Of a stretch of DNA of 64,000 nucleotides, positions 62,175 to 64,000 are shown piece by piece. Made by a program: the position numbers and the translations under genes. Under the pieces are notes generated by a model. That model saw nothing but the letters and a program-made list of their open reading frames with translations. It did no database searches and had not been told where the DNA came from. Origin of the DNA: Curvularia sp. ZM96. Its lineage: Eukaryota; Ascomycota; Dothideomycetes; Pleosporales; Pleosporaceae. Numbering within the stretch: position 1 is the first letter of the stretch; each line of letters begins with the position of its first letter. Where the stretch lies: positions 2,294,001-2,358,000 of the forward strand of contig JAJGBQ010000001.1 of NCBI GenBank assembly GCA_022457065.1. The letters are read 5' to 3'.

Positions 62175-64000
62175 TTACATGCGCATACTCTCTGCGATAA
62201 TCTTATACTCCTTCCTCTTCTTCTGCATACTTTTGCCGCCAAGCCTCACCTTTGCGACTCCGATCCATTTGGCCAGACCGGGGAAAAGCACTCTCTCACT
62301 CAGATACGCGAGGGCGAAATTACCCAGTCCAAGCACAAGAATGAAGAACTTGAACGGGACGTCCATGAATGTGAGTTCCATGGCGTCCATGACCCATTTC
62401 GCAGGATCGAATAGCATGTACAAGGTGATTGCCAGCGTAACAAAGATGGTAGCGATAAAGGGGAGGTTGCGGGACATTGGTTCGCGGTAAGGTTTTCCTA
62501 CGCTCAGGACCACGGCGGAAAGAATGTACTGGAAGCAGCTTGTCAAGAAGAGCGCCGTATTCTGCGAGTTGAGCGAGTTGCTGTGGTTTTTGTCGACGAC
62601 AGGTGGCATGTACCAGTCCTGACGCTGGACAAAGTGGAAAGCCGTGAATTGGAAGAAGATGCAGAGGACCATTTGGCCGAGCAGAGGCGTAAGCACCTTG
62701 CGGGATACCAGGTTGGCGGTGGGCCGTTTGCGGCTGAGGATTGGGTATGCGCCGGACCAGCCCATGAAGATGGCAATGGGGAGGATGAGCAGCAGGTCGA
62801 TGAAGAGGAACTGGAAGTCGCCGAGGTTGCTGGCGCTGGCGTATAGGAAGGAGACGGAGCAGAACTGGATCGCGCTGTACAAGCTCATGTACTTGAAGCA
62901 GCTGAAGCTTGTTACGAGCGCCGCGCGACCTTCTTTGATCACTTGCGGCACGCAGCTGATGTCGAATTGGCGCGACGTGAATGGGGCAGCGACTGACGCT
63001 TCGGCTTCAGAAAGAGAAATGCCTACGTCGGCCGCCTTGAGCGCTCCACAGTCATTTGCACCATCGCCGCAGAAGCCGACGCAGTAGTCGATCGACTGCA
63101 GTTTCTCAACCAGTTCATGCTTCTCATCGGGTGACATGCGAGCAAAGACCTGACCGCAAACGAGCATTTCGCGGAGCACAGACTCAGACGCGAAATCGAC
63201 AATCCAGCGGAAAACATCGCCGCTTACTGCCAAACTGTAATTGCGTAGGTTGGAGATGTCGTAAGGAAGCGACACATCGGCTTCAGGTGGCGGTGGAAGA
63301 GGCTTGAGTGTGTTGTCATCGAGCTTGAAAACTGGATCATCTACACTCTCCCAGCTAAGTTTTGACAATGCAGTGCGAGAGTCGCCCTCGGCGAAGTGAG
63401 GAACAAAACAATGAGCAGTCTTGTTGATGAGACCACATTCACGAGCAACGCTAATGGCAGTGAGGATATTGTCGCCGGTGCACATGACCTTGCGGATGTT
63501 CGCGCGCTCGAGCTCTTCAATGACTGGAGCGGTGCTGTCCTTGAGCTTGTTCTCGAAAATGATGAAACCGACAAAGTCCAGGTTGCTTTCTGCTTCTTCT
63601 CGCTTCATCTTTTGCGTCTTGAGCCAGTTGAGCTTCGGAATCGTCTTGGTAGCACACGCAATGACACGGAAGCCACGGTGCGTATAGAAAGCGAGCAGCT
63701 CTTCGTAATCTGTGGGGAAACTCGTGGAATTGCAGATCTCCTTCATGACTTCCGGTGCACCTTTGACGTAGACTTGTCCGCTCTTTGATCCAAACTGGCG
63801 CACAATAACACTGGCTCTTCGAAGTTGCGAGACAAACTCGAATGACTTGATGACACCAAGCTCGACTTGCTTTCGGTTAGCCTCATCTGCGACGTCATCG
63901 ATATCGTACTCGCGCCCGGGTGGTGGACGAGCGACAGACGGCGACAGCTTGTGCTCGGGATCGTCATCACCCGAGTTGCCGTTTTGTTCGCCCTCTTCGT
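62175..64000 (-). CDS. YPK9: P5B-type cation/polyamine ATPase (YPK9/ATP13A2), 5' end beyond the window
   Basis: The frame runs from the stop at 62175 to the right edge with no break, so about 608 C-terminal residues are present and the N-terminus and the DKTGT phosphorylation site lie outside. Seen here: KGAPEVM (nucleotide-binding domain), VMCTGDNILTAISVARECGLI, VFARMSPDEKHELVEKLQ, and the hinge GFCGDGANDCGALKAADVGISLSEAEASVAAPF, characteristic of P5 ATPases. Six membrane helices follow, including LFIDLLLILPIAIFMGWSG, VLTPLLGQMVLCIFFQFTAF, LFLTSCFQYILSAVVLSVG and ATIFVTLAITLYMLFDPA. An acidic linker (EEGEQNGNSGDDDPEHKL) lies near the window edge. Yeast Ypk9 is vacuolar and protects against heavy metals; mammalian ATP13A2 exports polyamines from lysosomes. 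Confidence 0.95.
   Translation of the reverse strand, partial: EEGEQNGNSGDDDPEHKLSPSVARPPPGREYDIDDVADEANRKQVELGVIKSFEFVSQLRRASVIVRQFGSKSGQVYVKGAPEVMKEICNSTSFPTDYEELLAFYTHRGFRVIACATKTIPKLNWLKTQKMKREEAESNLDFVGFIIFENKLKDSTAPVIEELERANIRKVMCTGDNILTAISVARECGLINKTAHCFVPHFAEGDSRTALSKLSWESVDDPVFKLDDNTLKPLPPPPEADVSLPYDISNLRNYSLAVSGDVFRWIVDFASESVLREMLVCGQVFARMSPDEKHELVEKLQSIDYCVGFCGDGANDCGALKAADVGISLSEAEASVAAPFTSRQFDISCVPQVIKEGRAALVTSFSCFKYMSLYSAIQFCSVSFLYASASNLGDFQFLFIDLLLILPIAIFMGWSGAYPILSRKRPTANLVSRKVLTPLLGQMVLCIFFQFTAFHFVQRQDWYMPPVVDKNHSNSLNSQNTALFLTSCFQYILSAVVLSVGKPYREPMSRNLPFIATIFVTLAITLYMLFDPAKWVMDAMELTFMDVPFKFFILVLGLGNFALAYLSERVLFPGLAKWIGVAKVRLGGKSMQKKRKEYKIIAESMRM

Noticed and set aside
1..64000. 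tRNA, rRNA genes and CRISPR arrays
   Set aside because: A by-eye look for GTTCGANTC-type T-loops with paired arms gave only coding or unpaired hits; no regular spaced repeats exist. A tRNAscan-SE run would settle the tRNA point.

Overview
The window is nuclear DNA of a filamentous ascomycete. The signs are short spliceosomal introns (47-135 nt, GT..AG, often with CTAAC or CTGAC branch sites), orthologues of well-known fungal genes (HOM3, TRM6/GCD10, KAE1, RKM4, EPL1, SUR1/CSG1, a SNF1 beta subunit, UFD1, LIN1, PIN4, HSF1, YPK9), pyrimidine-rich leaders and gene spacing of about 0.3-3.7 kb. The protein flavour suggests Dothideomycetes, probably Pleosporales; that placement is an impression from memory, not a computed result. 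There are no operons, CRISPR arrays or intact transposons. I found no rRNA or tRNA genes by eye.

Layout. 1-10 kb holds housekeeping genes: aspartate kinase with an upstream TGACTCA general-control site, an unknown repeat-bearing protein, a MINDY-type deubiquitinase with a C-terminal CAAX box, and divergent from it the tRNA m1A58 methyltransferase subunit TRM6. 10.9-16.1 kb holds a long coiled-coil protein and an unknown nuclear-looking protein. 16.7-23 kb looks like accessory DNA: a LovD/EstB-like serine hydrolase, a 1.8-kb AT-richer gap with degenerate repeats, a proline-rich orphan with a C/H zinc-knuckle-like motif, and a secreted CE1 feruloyl-esterase-like enzyme. 23.3-29 kb returns to conserved genes: KAE1 divergent from RKM4, then EPL1. 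30.6-35.3 kb is a second accessory block: an 807-residue, multi-domain, apparently Kex2-processed secreted protein facing an F-box protein. 36.6-45.8 kb has a degenerate protein kinase, the IPC mannosyltransferase SUR1/CSG1, a 7TM-like protein with a 28-nt microexon, a small membrane protein and the N-myristoylatable SNF1 beta subunit. 45.8-49.5 kb has no convincing gene. 49.5-64 kb holds a small charged nuclear protein, UFD1 (start codon alone on its own coding exon) divergent from LIN1, PIN4, heat shock factor HSF1 and the 3' part of the P5B ATPase YPK9, which runs off the right edge.

Most multi-exon models were built by hand from splice signals and reading-frame continuity. Three introns (in HOM3, EPL1 and PIN4) are multiples of three without stops, so naive ORF calling reads through them. 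The genes do not form one pathway. No clearly new system was found. The best candidates for undescribed biology are the secreted 30.7-33.3 kb protein, the repeat-flanked orphan at 19.9-21.2 kb, and several unknown but well-formed proteins.
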